Of a DNA stretch of 64,000 nucleotides, positions 54,771 to 63,007 are shown one piece after another. Source of the DNA: Ruegeria sp. Ofav3-42 (lineage in GTDB: Bacteria; Pseudomonadota; Alphaproteobacteria; Rhodobacterales; Rhodobacteraceae); contig NZ_JAKRGB010000011.1 of assembly GCF_022347725.1 (NCBI RefSeq), positions 124,001 through 188,000 of the forward strand. Direction: 5' to 3'. Positions within the stretch are counted from its first letter, which is position 1. Every line of letters starts with the position of its first letter. The translations under genes were made by a program, and so were the position numbers. Below the pieces are notes generated by a model. It was not told the DNA's origin and did not search any database. It saw only the letters and a program-made list of their open reading frames with translations.

Positions 54771-56123
54771 TTATTCCGGGATTGTGAAAATCTGCCCTGG
54801 ATAGATCAGATCAGGGTCACGGATCGAATCCCGGTTGGCCTCGAACAGCCTGACATACAGGATGCCATCTCCGAAACGGTCACGGGAAATGGCCCATAGC
54901 GTATCGCCTTCCTGTACGGTAACCGAACGGATCGGGGGTGTCTTCTGCTCGGCCTCAGGCGCATCTGTTCCCTCAGCGGCGCGCAGAACCTCAAGCGGCT
55001 CGCGTTTGAACGGGGTTTCCAATCGACTGGCGACGGTGCCATCCGACGCAACCTCATCCACACGCAGGGTGTAAACGCCCGGGTCGATCCCTTCGAGTTC
55101 GCTGCGCCACTTGCCGTCATCAACCGGGGACAGATCGGCGACCAGTTGATTGTCCAGATACAGCCGCACCGCAGACCCGTCCGGCACCCGACCGGTAAGT
55201 TCAACGTCGCCAGCGTCCGAATACCCGATCGTGTCCAAAGCAACTTCGTCCGATGCGCCTTGCTCTGACGGGGGCTGTACCAGCTCGACCCCGTCTTCAC
55301 CTGAACGCAGGATGGCAACCTGTTGGTTCTGTTCGGCTTCCTCTGCAACCTCATCAGTTGTTTGCTCTGCCTGATCTTCGCTCGGCTCTGGCGTTGCTTC
55401 CGCCGTCTCGACCTCAGTCTCGGGCAACGCGGTCGCGTCAGCTGTGGTTTCCTGTGCGGACGTCCCTTCATCACTCGCTTCAGGCGCGTCAGCGGAAGGC
55501 GCAGTTTCAGTCGCTTCTGCGCTCGCGACCTCCTGAGCGTCCGGCTGCGGATCAGGCAGGGCGGCAATCAGGTAATCGTCCGAACGCACGGGCTGATCCT
55601 CGCCAGCTGTCTCAAGCGTCAGTCCACGCGCGTCTTCCGAAAACGGGATAGAAAGGAATTCTGCGAACTGACCCGTATCGTCGACGGTAAAGCTGTGAAC
55701 CTGCTCCCCGTCCAGCAAGACGCGAACATCCGCGCCGGGCTCAGCGTTGCCGGATAAAACCGTATTGCCATCTGGCTCAACAAAGATCTGGTCCAGCGTC
55801 GGCGGCGTTGTCCCAGGATCGACCTCAGCCGTTTGTTCTGCCGCCGGTGCAGGTTCGGCGCTGTCCTGATCGCTCGCTGTTTCGGTGGTTTCTGGTTCGG
55901 CGTCCGGCTGCGCCTGATCCTCAGCCGCCGGAGAACTGGTCGGAGCCGGGCTGGCCTCTTCCGTGGTCTGAACTGCCACATCCGGCTGAGGCGTCGCGTC
56001 TTGTGAGTTGTTCCCGAAGATGCCGGACAGGTACAATCCACCTGCCCCAACCAATGCAACGATGCCGGCGATCACCCCCCAGGTGAAAGTTCCGGAGCTT
56101 TCGCTTCCCGACTTGGAGTTCAT
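54771..56123 (-). CDS. LysM peptidoglycan-binding protein with acidic low-complexity region
   Basis: A 450-residue protein. An N-terminal helix (FTWGVIAGIVALVGAGGLYL) anchors it. Then come about 120 residues rich in Ala, Glu, Thr and Pro, an Ig-like repeat, another acidic low-complexity part, a second Ig-like repeat (VELTGRVPDGSAVRLYLDN), and a C-terminal LysM domain (TVQEGDTLWAISRDRFGDG). LysM binds murein. AAAGGAA precedes the start MNSKSGSES. Such proteins are common in Rhodobacterales, with unknown role. Confidence 0.88.
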   Translation of the reverse strand: MNSKSGSESSGTFTWGVIAGIVALVGAGGLYLSGIFGNNSQDATPQPDVAVQTTEEASPAPTSSPAAEDQAQPDAEPETTETASDQDSAEPAPAAEQTAEVDPGTTPPTLDQIFVEPDGNTVLSGNAEPGADVRVLLDGEQVHSFTVDDTGQFAEFLSIPFSEDARGLTLETAGEDQPVRSDDYLIAALPDPQPDAQEVASAEATETAPSADAPEASDEGTSAQETTADATALPETEVETAEATPEPSEDQAEQTTDEVAEEAEQNQQVAILRSGEDGVELVQPPSEQGASDEVALDTIGYSDAGDVELTGRVPDGSAVRLYLDNQLVADLSPVDDGKWRSELEGIDPGVYTLRVDEVASDGTVASRLETPFKREPLEVLRAAEGTDAPEAEQKTPPIRSVTVQEGDTLWAISRDRFGDGILYVRLFEANRDSIRDPDLIYPGQIFTIPE

Positions 56124-56249
56124 TCTTTTCCTTTCGCTCCGCAGCGCAAGTGCTTTGAGTATAACACATTCTGCCTGACGGTTGAGCCAATCTATCAATC
56201 CCGCTATCACGGGTCAAAAGCCCAGACACAAGCCCGGAGAAGCCATCCT

Positions 56250-56801
56250 ATGTCTCAGAAATCTGTCTGTGTGTATTGCGGGTCACGAAATGGCGCGAAT
56301 TCCGCGTATTCCGAAGCCGCGCGCACGTTCGGGGAGTTGCTGGCCAACGAAGGTTGGCGGCTGGTCTATGGTGCCGGGGATGTGGGCCTGATGGGCGAAG
56401 TTGCGCGATCGGCGCAGGCTGCTGGCGGGGAAACCTTTGGCGTGATCCCGGTTCACCTTGTGAAGCGAGAGGTCGGCAAAACGGACCTGACCCATTTCGT
56501 CATTACCGAAACGATGCACGAACGCAAAAAGGTTATGATCATGAATGCCGACGCCGTCGTTGTGTTGCCCGGCGGCCCCGGATCGCTGGACGAGTTGTTC
56601 GAGGCGCTGACATGGCGGCAACTGGGTCTGCATGACAAACCCATTTTGGTCATGAATGTGGATGGCTATTGGGACGCGCTGCATGACCTGCTGCAGCAGG
56701 TCATCGGTCAGGGATTTGCGGAACAATCGCTGTCAGAATTCATCACGTGGGTCGAAGATCCAAACACCGCAATGTCCACGCTGAGACAGGTTTTGACGTA
56801 A
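56250..56801 (+). CDS. LOG-family (TIGR00730) nucleoside-phosphate hydrolase
   Basis: A 183-residue Lonely-Guy-type protein. It has VYCGSRNG at the start and PGGPGSLDELFEALTW, equal to the PGGxGTxxE motif with Ser for Thr. LOG enzymes release the base from cytokinin- or AMP-type nucleoside 5'-phosphates; many bacterial members have uncertain substrates. CCGGAG precedes the ATG. A terminator follows. Confidence 0.9.
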   Translation: MSQKSVCVYCGSRNGANSAYSEAARTFGELLANEGWRLVYGAGDVGLMGEVARSAQAAGGETFGVIPVHLVKREVGKTDLTHFVITETMHERKKVMIMNADAVVVLPGGPGSLDELFEALTWRQLGLHDKPILVMNVDGYWDALHDLLQQVIGQGFAEQSLSEFITWVEDPNTAMSTLRQVLT

Positions 56802-56813
56802 TCAGGCAGAACA

Positions 56814-56842
56814 ACGGGCGGTCAGAGCCGCCCGTCTTTTTT
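56814..56842 (+). terminator. Terminator of the LOG gene
   Basis: Stem ACGGGCGG / CCGCCCGT with a short loop, followed by six Ts. Confidence 0.9.
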
Positions 56843-56850
56843 GGCAAAAC

Positions 56851-57303
56851 TTAAGTTGCGGGTGCCAGACGGTTTCTCAGCACCTGCTCGACTTTGTGCA
56901 GTGGGTGGTTGGTCAGGGTTTTGTCGACTTCGGCGATAACTTTGCCAAGCACTTCGCTGTGCAGCCGCCGACGCAAAAGCCCCAGAACATGCGGGCTGGC
57001 CACCAGAACCAGCCGGTCATAAGCGCCTTTCAATCCCTTGCGGTTCAGGAGATTGGCAACATCCTGAACAAACAGGGACTTCGCATGGGTTTTCCATTTG
57101 TTTTCTTCGACCGCAGATTTCTGATTTGGTGCCGTGTCGAAACGGCGGCCTGCCCGGTCTGAAGGCTTGGCGTTTGGTCCGTCGCTCTCTTCCACCGATA
57201 CGACAACCAGATTTGGGTCTTCGGCATCGGTGACGTTCTCCATGAACAGTGCCTTTTCCCCGTCGGCAATAACAACCCATGTTCCCTGTGCAAGTTCGAC
57301 CAT
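56851..57303 (-). CDS. Host attachment family protein
   Basis: A 150-residue protein of the family named after an Agrobacterium attachment protein. It has TWVVIADGEKALFMENV, the acidic linker with GRRFDTAP, KSLFVQDVANLLNRK and LVLVASPHVLGLLRR, a fold like translation release factor eRF1. Actual function in bacteria is unclear. GGGAG lies six bases before the start MVELAQG. Confidence 0.85.
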   Translation of the reverse strand: MVELAQGTWVVIADGEKALFMENVTDAEDPNLVVVSVEESDGPNAKPSDRAGRRFDTAPNQKSAVEENKWKTHAKSLFVQDVANLLNRKGLKGAYDRLVLVASPHVLGLLRRRLHSEVLGKVIAEVDKTLTNHPLHKVEQVLRNRLAPAT

Positions 57304-57661
57304 TGTGATCTCCCGTTGTGGCCATTCCTCAAGTGCCAGGCACATCTCTACTGATACACGCCCGCTGGTAGCCGGCGCGTTGCCTGACGGTTTTCTTAGT
57401 GGTTTGCGGTTCTCTCCCTCCGCCTAACTTAGCTAGGAACTGCGGAGCGCTCGTACAATAAGTCTCAATTCGAAAGTTGACGTATCGGCAGGTTTCCACC
57501 TGTCGTTGCGACGGCGACCAACTGTAAATACTGGCATGGTCCTGACCTAAGCCATGCTCTGGTAACAAATTAAGTCGTTACAGCTACGTCATAAAGTTCA
57601 CTCAGCGCTCTAATGACTATCCGGCTTAAAGTCTGCTGTGCGGACAATCCCGCCGTTGCCC
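57304..57661. other. Intergenic stretch at the start of an AT-rich region
   Basis: About 360 bases with no supported gene, RNA or clear hairpin terminator. Short open frames here have no ribosome-binding site or family likeness. It marks the left border of the accessory-looking segment. Confidence 0.5.
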
Positions 57662-58249
57662 CTAGTCTTCAAGATTGAAGAAAGCATTTCCCCCATTTGC
57701 ATATACAGGCATGCTTGGAGGGACCAACAAAACATTGTTGAAGTGGATATGCAGAGGCGTTGGCGCGGAACCGACCCTTTCAATTAGGGAACTAGGTACA
57801 AGGTTAGGCATCGAATAGTAAACAAACTCCCCAAACCCCAAAAGCAGCCACGTTTCAAAACTGAACTCATGGTAAGGATGAAACCTGTTTGGAAGACCTG
57901 GTCCCGTACAAAGTTCAAAAAAGTTATGGTGATCTTCAGTAGACCAACCGGAGAACAAGAAAGCTGGATTTGATTCAACACTTTGCTCCCAAATACTTTT
58001 TTCCACCTCGTCAGGTAGTTCCAAATCTGGATTGTGAATTATGAACTCGGCGACAGCTCTCTCGGGGCACAATAAGACCAAGCCAGGATGTTCACCACTC
58101 CCACCACCCAGCACTAGTTGGTTGGGAAGGCACCGAAAGTCACCATCGTTCGGGTCAAGCGATCCGGGTATTTCTTGAAGGGGACGATAGACCGGAAGGT
58201 GGCCGAACAGACCAACCAATTCATGTTTATAACAATCTATGTAGCTCAT
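57662..58249 (-). CDS. Hypothetical protein in accessory region
   Basis: A 195-residue soluble protein that I do not recognise. It is rich in aromatic residues (NPAFLFSGWSTEDHHNFFEL, SFETWLLLGFGEFVYYSMPN) and has no signal peptide or membrane segment. Codon use is AT-richer than in the flanking core genes, which suggests transfer. It is divergent from the DUF4272 gene. The size and place recall immunity or accessory proteins, but nothing proves that. Confidence 0.6.
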   Translation of the reverse strand: MSYIDCYKHELVGLFGHLPVYRPLQEIPGSLDPNDGDFRCLPNQLVLGGGSGEHPGLVLLCPERAVAEFIIHNPDLELPDEVEKSIWEQSVESNPAFLFSGWSTEDHHNFFELCTGPGLPNRFHPYHEFSFETWLLLGFGEFVYYSMPNLVPSSLIERVGSAPTPLHIHFNNVLLVPPSMPVYANGGNAFFNLED

Positions 58250-58524
58250 CAGCTCGGTGCCTCTGCAATTTTCTAAGAGCTATCAGTTGACGATTTTCAC
58301 GTCAAAAGAGAGAGCAGACAGGTGTAGCTTTGGGCTCACTCGTAGATTTCTCCACATTTTGCACGAACTGCTGCTTAGACAAGAAACTGCTTAAAGGGGT
58401 CTTTTCAGGTTCAGTACAAAATGACACCTTTATCGAGTTCTAGAGCACTCAGTTCAGGCGAATTGGGAAATGTCTGCTTAGTTGATAGCGGTATCGCCAA
58501 CCGGAAAAACTAGGAGAATCTTAC

Positions 58525-59157
58525 GTGGTCAGTTTTTCAAATATAAGAAAGGAGACGGCTCGGGTTCTAGGTACTAGGCATGTATCCGTTAACCCGCACC
58601 TTCCTTTTTTGGATATTCAGGGCCTCAAGAAACCTGTTGAAATTTGCGAGAGAATCAACGCTTTGCATGCGCTGGTAGGCTTGACGGGTGTCGAGGGACT
58701 TCGACTAAAAAAGTGGTTGTTAGAGGCGAACACCTGGAGACACCTCTCTCTGGGCGAGCAAGCTTTGTTTGAAAAAAGCGAACTGGATACCGAAACGATG
58801 AATCGGCTGTCTTGGATGCAGGAGTCTGTATATGTTTTGTGTTGGGCAGGTAATTTGGTTCCTGACATCAACGGGCCAGAGAGCGAGTCCGACATGTCCG
58901 ATATCTATCCTCAAATTCCTCCCGCCAGCGATTTTCAGGATTTACTCGTTTCGTTCAGGTTGAGATCTGAAGCTGAGATATGCCAGAAATTGGATATATA
59001 TTATTGTTTACATGCTAGCACGCGACATCCAGAGCTTTGGCAAGAGCCAGTCGATCTTGAGAACGTGAAGATAGCTGCCGTTCTTGAGCGAAGGCATGCA
59101 CTCGAATGGCTTTGCGGAGGTAGTGATGAGTGGGATGAGGTCAGTCTTGATACTTAG
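58525..59157 (+). CDS. DUF4272 protein
   Basis: A 210-residue protein of DUF4272. The recognisable parts are the N-terminal ICERINALHALVGLTGV and the C-terminal VLERRHALEWLCGGSDEWDEVSLDT, in two halves, plus WMQESVYVLCWAGN. Function of DUF4272 is unknown. GTG start at 58525 with AGGAG seven bases upstream. AT-rich codon use, like its divergent neighbour. Confidence 0.72.
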   Translation: MVSFSNIRKETARVLGTRHVSVNPHLPFLDIQGLKKPVEICERINALHALVGLTGVEGLRLKKWLLEANTWRHLSLGEQALFEKSELDTETMNRLSWMQESVYVLCWAGNLVPDINGPESESDMSDIYPQIPPASDFQDLLVSFRLRSEAEICQKLDIYYCLHASTRHPELWQEPVDLENVKIAAVLERRHALEWLCGGSDEWDEVSLDT

Positions 59158-59495
59158 TGGGCGATAGCGACCCACGGAAATAGAGGCTCTATCTGTGTGT
59201 GCGGAGATCGAACATCGGCGATCAGGATGTCCAGCACGCCACGGTTCTTCAGTTCAGTCATCACCAACATCCAGAACTTGGCTCCCTCATTGTCGGCGAT
59301 CCAAAGCGCCAGGACCTCGCGGACGCCGTCGCGTGAGACGCCAAAGGCCACGTAGACGGCGTTCGCCATTGTGCTTGAACCAATGGCGCATCAATGGCTC
59401 ACTCTTGACCATGCGGCTATCGGCATCCCGAATCTTCACCCGAAGGGCGTCGAAAATAACGATGGGGTAAAGGACTGCGTATTTGAGATTTAATC
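59154..59495 (-). pseudogene. IS256-family transposase remnant
   Basis: Two pieces of a mutator-type (IS256) transposase in different frames. The upstream piece reads YPIVIFDALRVKIRD; the downstream piece reads AVYVAFGVSRDGVREVLALW and IADNEGAKFWMLVMTELKNRGV. Between them is a frame change and about 34 extra bases that contain an 8-bp inverted repeat (CGCCATTG at 59364, CAATGGCG at 59381). The downstream piece leaves the family sequence after ILIAD. No intact transposase or ends are present, so the element is dead. Confidence 0.85.
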
Positions 59496-59517
59496 AAAAA
59501 GCAGTCACCCAACCTAA

Positions 59518-59562
59518 GCGCAGCATCGGTTACGTTGGGCTCACAGTAGACATTCGAAAGTT
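59518..59562. repeat. Degenerate intergenic repeat, copy A
   Basis: Shares CGCAGCATCGGT, GGGCTC and CATTCGA in the same order with the segment at 62861-62900. It lies just beyond the transposase remnant. Confidence 0.4.
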
Positions 59563-59698
59563 AACAATGAGGAGCGACTGATGTCTACTCTGCGGGAGCT
59601 TGCGGTCATTCGGTGTCAGAGCTGAGTTGTCCGCTTTAGGGAAACAAGCGCCGGTTTCAACTGTGTATTCGCAAGGCTGGGTATGCTAACCCACTCAC

Positions 59699-60502
59699 AT
59701 GACTGATATTCCATACACGCAATCGAATTTATTTCATGATCTTAAGGCTCTTGGCATTCAGGAAGGCGATGGCCTGTTCGTCCACGCATCATTGGGGTCT
59801 ATCGGCCCTGTCATTGGCGGGCCTCGGGTCGTTGTTCAGACGCTAATGAACGCAGTTGGTGAAACCGGGTTGCTTGGAATGCCCGGTTTTTCTTCTGATG
59901 CTTACTTTCCGGCTGACCTCGATAAATCGAGTCTAGGTGAGGAACAGGTTGCACATGTTGAGGATGCAGTTCCTGGTTTTGACCAACATAGATCATCATG
60001 CGCAGAAATGGGGATTATTGCAGAAACATTCAGAACGTGGCCAGGGACAGTGCGAAGCGATCATCCTGCGGTTTCGATCTGCCTCAACGGATTAGATTCT
60101 GACAAGTATCTGGCCGAGCATAGTTTGGCTTGGGCCACCGGAGAAGCCACACCACTCGGCAAGCTGCGTTTCCGCCATTCAATGAAAATTCTGCTCATAG
60201 GAGTGGGGTGGAATCGATGCTCTGCGCTTCACACTGCCGAAACCCTTGCGGAGCATCGACGGCAGAAGATTCGCCGGTTCAAAAACGGTGGCGCAACAGG
60301 TGAATGGATTGAAACACCCGATGTTGCGGATGACATGAACCGTTTGTTTCCAGATGCTGGCGAAGCGTTCGAGCAAACGGGCGTGGTGACTTTCGGAAAA
60401 CTTGGCGCGTCAGGATGTAAAGTCTGTGACTATTCGAGGCTGGTGGATTTCGCCAGCCATTGGATCAGCGAAGCCAATCTCAAGAGTGGAGACCGTGAAT
60501 AA
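59699..60502 (+). CDS. AAC(3)-family N-acetyltransferase
   Basis: A 267-residue member of the antibiotic NAT family (AAC(3)-type). Visible motifs are GLFVHASLGSIG, the SDHPAVSI segment and ATPLGKL with the conserved LIGVGWNRCSALHTAE. The family transfers acetyl from acetyl-CoA to an amino group; some members inactivate aminoglycosides and others act in natural-product paths. The true substrate is unknown here. It sits in the accessory region ahead of a VOC gene and a ureohydrolase gene. Confidence 0.85.
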   Translation: MTDIPYTQSNLFHDLKALGIQEGDGLFVHASLGSIGPVIGGPRVVVQTLMNAVGETGLLGMPGFSSDAYFPADLDKSSLGEEQVAHVEDAVPGFDQHRSSCAEMGIIAETFRTWPGTVRSDHPAVSICLNGLDSDKYLAEHSLAWATGEATPLGKLRFRHSMKILLIGVGWNRCSALHTAETLAEHRRQKIRRFKNGGATGEWIETPDVADDMNRLFPDAGEAFEQTGVVTFGKLGASGCKVCDYSRLVDFASHWISEANLKSGDRE

Positions 60503-60590
60503 GGTAGCTGTTATGAATAACCAAATGTGCATCTTGTCGATCCAGAAAACACGCTATGGGATTTAGTGCAGCGCAAACAGAAAGTTAGTC

Positions 60591-61016
60591 ATGCAGGTTG
60601 AGCAAATAGATCACGTTCACGTTGAGGTATCTGACAGGGAAGTTGCGGCGGATTGGTACGACCGTGTCTTGGGTCTGAAAAGACACGTGGGGCTGTCACG
60701 TTGGGCTGATGACCCGATGGGACCTCTCATTCTTCAAGGGGGAGATGGAAACCCCACTCTGTCACTATTCGCGCGTAGCTGCGAAGCCTTGTCTCGGGAT
60801 AACACGGTTGCTTTTCGAGTGGATGGAGAAAGCTTTCTTAAATTTTGTGGTGATCTCGAAGTACTGCAACTGACTACAAAATCTGGACAAATACTTAGCC
60901 GTACAGATGTGGTTGACCATCAATTCTCGTGGTCACTGTACTTTTTGGATCCCGACCAAAACCGCCTTGAGCTTACAACCTACGATTATGAGGCCATACG
61001 ACACTCCTTATCATGA
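60591..61016 (+). CDS. VOC (glyoxalase/bleomycin-resistance fold) protein
   Basis: A 141-residue single-domain VOC protein. It begins QIDHVHVEVSDREVAADWYD and ends FLDPDQNRLELTTYDYE, with likely metal ligands His in the first part and Glu in NRLELT. VOC proteins include lactoylglutathione lyases, dioxygenases and resistance proteins. The member type is not clear. Same strand as its two neighbours. Confidence 0.82.
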   Translation: MQVEQIDHVHVEVSDREVAADWYDRVLGLKRHVGLSRWADDPMGPLILQGGDGNPTLSLFARSCEALSRDNTVAFRVDGESFLKFCGDLEVLQLTTKSGQILSRTDVVDHQFSWSLYFLDPDQNRLELTTYDYEAIRHSLS

Positions 61017-61280
61017 GCGGACGTTGTTTTAGTCGCGGCGGAGGTGTCAAAAGAGCCCGTCTTAACCGACGCTGCCATAGCAGACATTCAGAAAAAGGTC
61101 CGATACCTACACCATACGACTAACCGGATACATGCTGCGGTTGCTTCAATATCCGCTTTTCCAGTCATCGCATCTCGCACCGGAGACAAACTTTAGATTG
61201 ACATACTATTGACAGCCAGTCTCCAACTTCGGACTTTCGATTATGTCTTTGATGCGAGTGAATTCAGGTAAGTGACTTTC

Positions 61281-62195
61281 ATGGAAATAGGTAGCAAATC
61301 GCGGTTCGTTCTGATCGGCGCACCAATAGACTGCGAGGGAACTCCGGGCGGATGTAGTCTTGCCCCCCTGATCCTCCGGCGCTTGGGATTGCGTGAAGCG
61401 CTGGGTGCGAGACGTGATCTGAATGACATGCCGGTGCGCATACTGGATACCACGCGTGATCCAGCTACCGGAATTATTGATTACGCTTCTGTGGAGCACC
61501 TAACACGGGAAACTCGTAATCAAATCGCGAAAATCACAAAAGCAGGTGACATCCCAGTGGTTCAGGGCGGGTGCTGCTCGATGGTAATCGGGGCAGTGGC
61601 TGGAGCGAAGGACACTCACGACAATGTTGCCGTCGTATACGTAGATGGGCACATGGACTTGTACACTGGGGAAACGTCTCCAGAGGGTCTTTGTGCCGAT
61701 ATGCCCGCAGCAATTTTGCTTGGCTACGGGCCACCGCAACTGGCCGAGGCTATGGGTACAGATGCTTTGCTTGAACCCGAAGAACTTGTTCTTCTGGCAT
61801 ATAGGGACGAAGACCTGGCTAGGGCCGACGGCTCCCTGATGCCAAGTGATTTTTGCGGGCGACTGAAGCACTGCAATATCTATGATCTGCGCGACAACGG
61901 GGCAGCGCATGTGGCCAAAGAAACGCTAAGCTATCTTAAACATACGCAGAAGAAGTTCTGGTTACACATCGATTGGGATGTGATGGATGAGAACGTACTT
62001 CCTTCCGCTGACTATCTGATGCCACACGGCTTGACTTGGATCGAATTCGAAGCATTGGTCACGCCATTTGTTCAGGACAATTCGCTAGTCGGAATTTCGA
62101 TGTCAGATTATAACCCCGACAACGATTCCGATCTGGTCGATGGGCAAAAAATCATTGAAACAGTTCAACGGGTGTTTGCAAAATCGCATAGTTAA
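61281..62195 (+). CDS. Atypical ureohydrolase (arginase-family) protein
   Basis: A 304-residue arginase/agmatinase-fold protein. Four metal-site positions are intact: YVDGHMDLY (Asp, His, Asp) and HIDWDVMDENVLPS (Asp, Asp). The first site, normally GGDHS, reads GGCCS, so the Asp-His pair is Cys-Cys. The loop normally LHGMP, which carries the arginase substrate-side His, reads CADMP. The enzyme may therefore hold a changed metal centre or act on a different guanidino or amidino substrate. ATG at 61281 is used; a GTG three codons earlier is also possible. Confidence 0.82.
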   Translation: MEIGSKSRFVLIGAPIDCEGTPGGCSLAPLILRRLGLREALGARRDLNDMPVRILDTTRDPATGIIDYASVEHLTRETRNQIAKITKAGDIPVVQGGCCSMVIGAVAGAKDTHDNVAVVYVDGHMDLYTGETSPEGLCADMPAAILLGYGPPQLAEAMGTDALLEPEELVLLAYRDEDLARADGSLMPSDFCGRLKHCNIYDLRDNGAAHVAKETLSYLKHTQKKFWLHIDWDVMDENVLPSADYLMPHGLTWIEFEALVTPFVQDNSLVGISMSDYNPDNDSDLVDGQKIIETVQRVFAKSHS

Positions 62196-62222
62196 AGATG
62201 GCAAATGTTGGCCAGGTAGTAC

Positions 62223-62585
62223 TTAAGGTGCATCGGATAACGCGCTTTGCCGGAGTTCAGTCAAAGCCGTTATTGCTGCATCACTGTCTTTTTCATTGAC
62301 CTGAATATGATCGTAGATCAGCGCACATTGTGGAACTATCGATAGCCCGGCGTTCGCCAAGCAGTTAACGACTGGCTGAAGGTAGCCCGCAACTTCGATA
62401 TCGAGTGGCACGTCGAAAGTCAGGCAGACGAGTGGCCCGAAGCTGTCACGACAAACTGCTGATACGTCACAATGCTTCCAGACCTTTTCGGGCAAGATAA
62501 CAGCCACTTCATGTTGATCGCAAATCAATGACACATAATGCTCGGCGGATGGGCTTATCTGCTCAGCTTCTTTCGATGTTCCCAC
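62223..62585 (-). CDS. ACT-domain protein, possibly a fragment
   Basis: Up to 120 residues. The part from YVSLICDQHEVAVILPEKVW to LSIVPQCALIYDHIQVNEKD follows the pattern of the C-terminal half of small ACT-domain proteins (ligand-binding regulatory domain). The usual first half is not seen. The start is doubtful: GTG at 62585 overlaps the 3' end of the truncated kinase in another frame, and a GTG at 62534 would give a shorter form. Confidence 0.6.
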   Translation of the reverse strand: MGTSKEAEQISPSAEHYVSLICDQHEVAVILPEKVWKHCDVSAVCRDSFGPLVCLTFDVPLDIEVAGYLQPVVNCLANAGLSIVPQCALIYDHIQVNEKDSDAAITALTELRQSALSDAP

Positions 62586-62728
62586 GAAGGGACACCATGG
62601 CGCTCGTACAGCTCTTCAAGAAAATCATCTTTGTCCAGAAAAACCAAACCCAAACGCTTTGCTATTTCACGCGCGACTGTCGTTTTGCCACTTGCTGGCA
62701 GCCCGGTTACGACAATGCCGAGTTTCAT
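62555..62728 (-). pseudogene. Truncated P-loop kinase
   Basis: A 57-codon frame starting MKLGIVVTGLPASGKTTVAR with a perfect Walker A (GLPASGKTT) and DKDDFLEELYE, then ending abruptly at HRKKLSR. Intact relatives of this AAA/shikimate-kinase-like family are roughly 170-190 residues, so this is only the first third. The ACT frame takes over in a different frame. Confidence 0.72.
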
Positions 62729-62860
62729 AGTTCATCAATCATCTTCGAAAAAGTATTCTGTCTTGTTTTACAACAGAGTTGCCACATAGAGGCGAGTCAG
62801 TGATTTAACCAAATTCTAATGTTTGCTCACCCAAACCGGTAGCTGACATTCATGTAAGAC

Positions 62861-62900
62861 GCAGCATCGGTCGTTTCGGGCTCGAACCAGTCATTCGATC
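62861..62900. repeat. Degenerate intergenic repeat, copy B
   Basis: Shares CGCAGCATCGGT, GGGCTC and CATTCGA in order with 59518-59562. Together the two copies bracket the AAC(3)-VOC-ureohydrolase-ACT genes. Confidence 0.4.
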
Positions 62901-62948
62901 ACGATGCAAAACGCCGAAAAGACTTTGGAAACAGCCACCTCAAACAAG

Positions 62949-62979
62949 AAAAAACCTGCCAGCGTCGCCGCCAGCAGGC
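62949..62979 (-). terminator. Terminator of sodB
   Basis: On the minus strand, stem CCTGCTGGCG / CGCTGGCAGG with a GCGA-type loop is followed by six Ts. Confidence 0.88.
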
Positions 62980-63007
62980 CCTTGGAAAACCCATGTCGGG
63001 TTAACGA

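Noticed and set aside
57329-57568. Open frame in the intergenic region left of the island
   Set aside because: Short, without ribosome-binding site or recognisable domain; overlaps the host-attachment gene's upstream region.
62528-62803. Plus-strand open frames near the truncated kinase
   Set aside because: They are the reverse reading of the P-loop kinase fragment, whose minus-strand frame has a clear Walker A.
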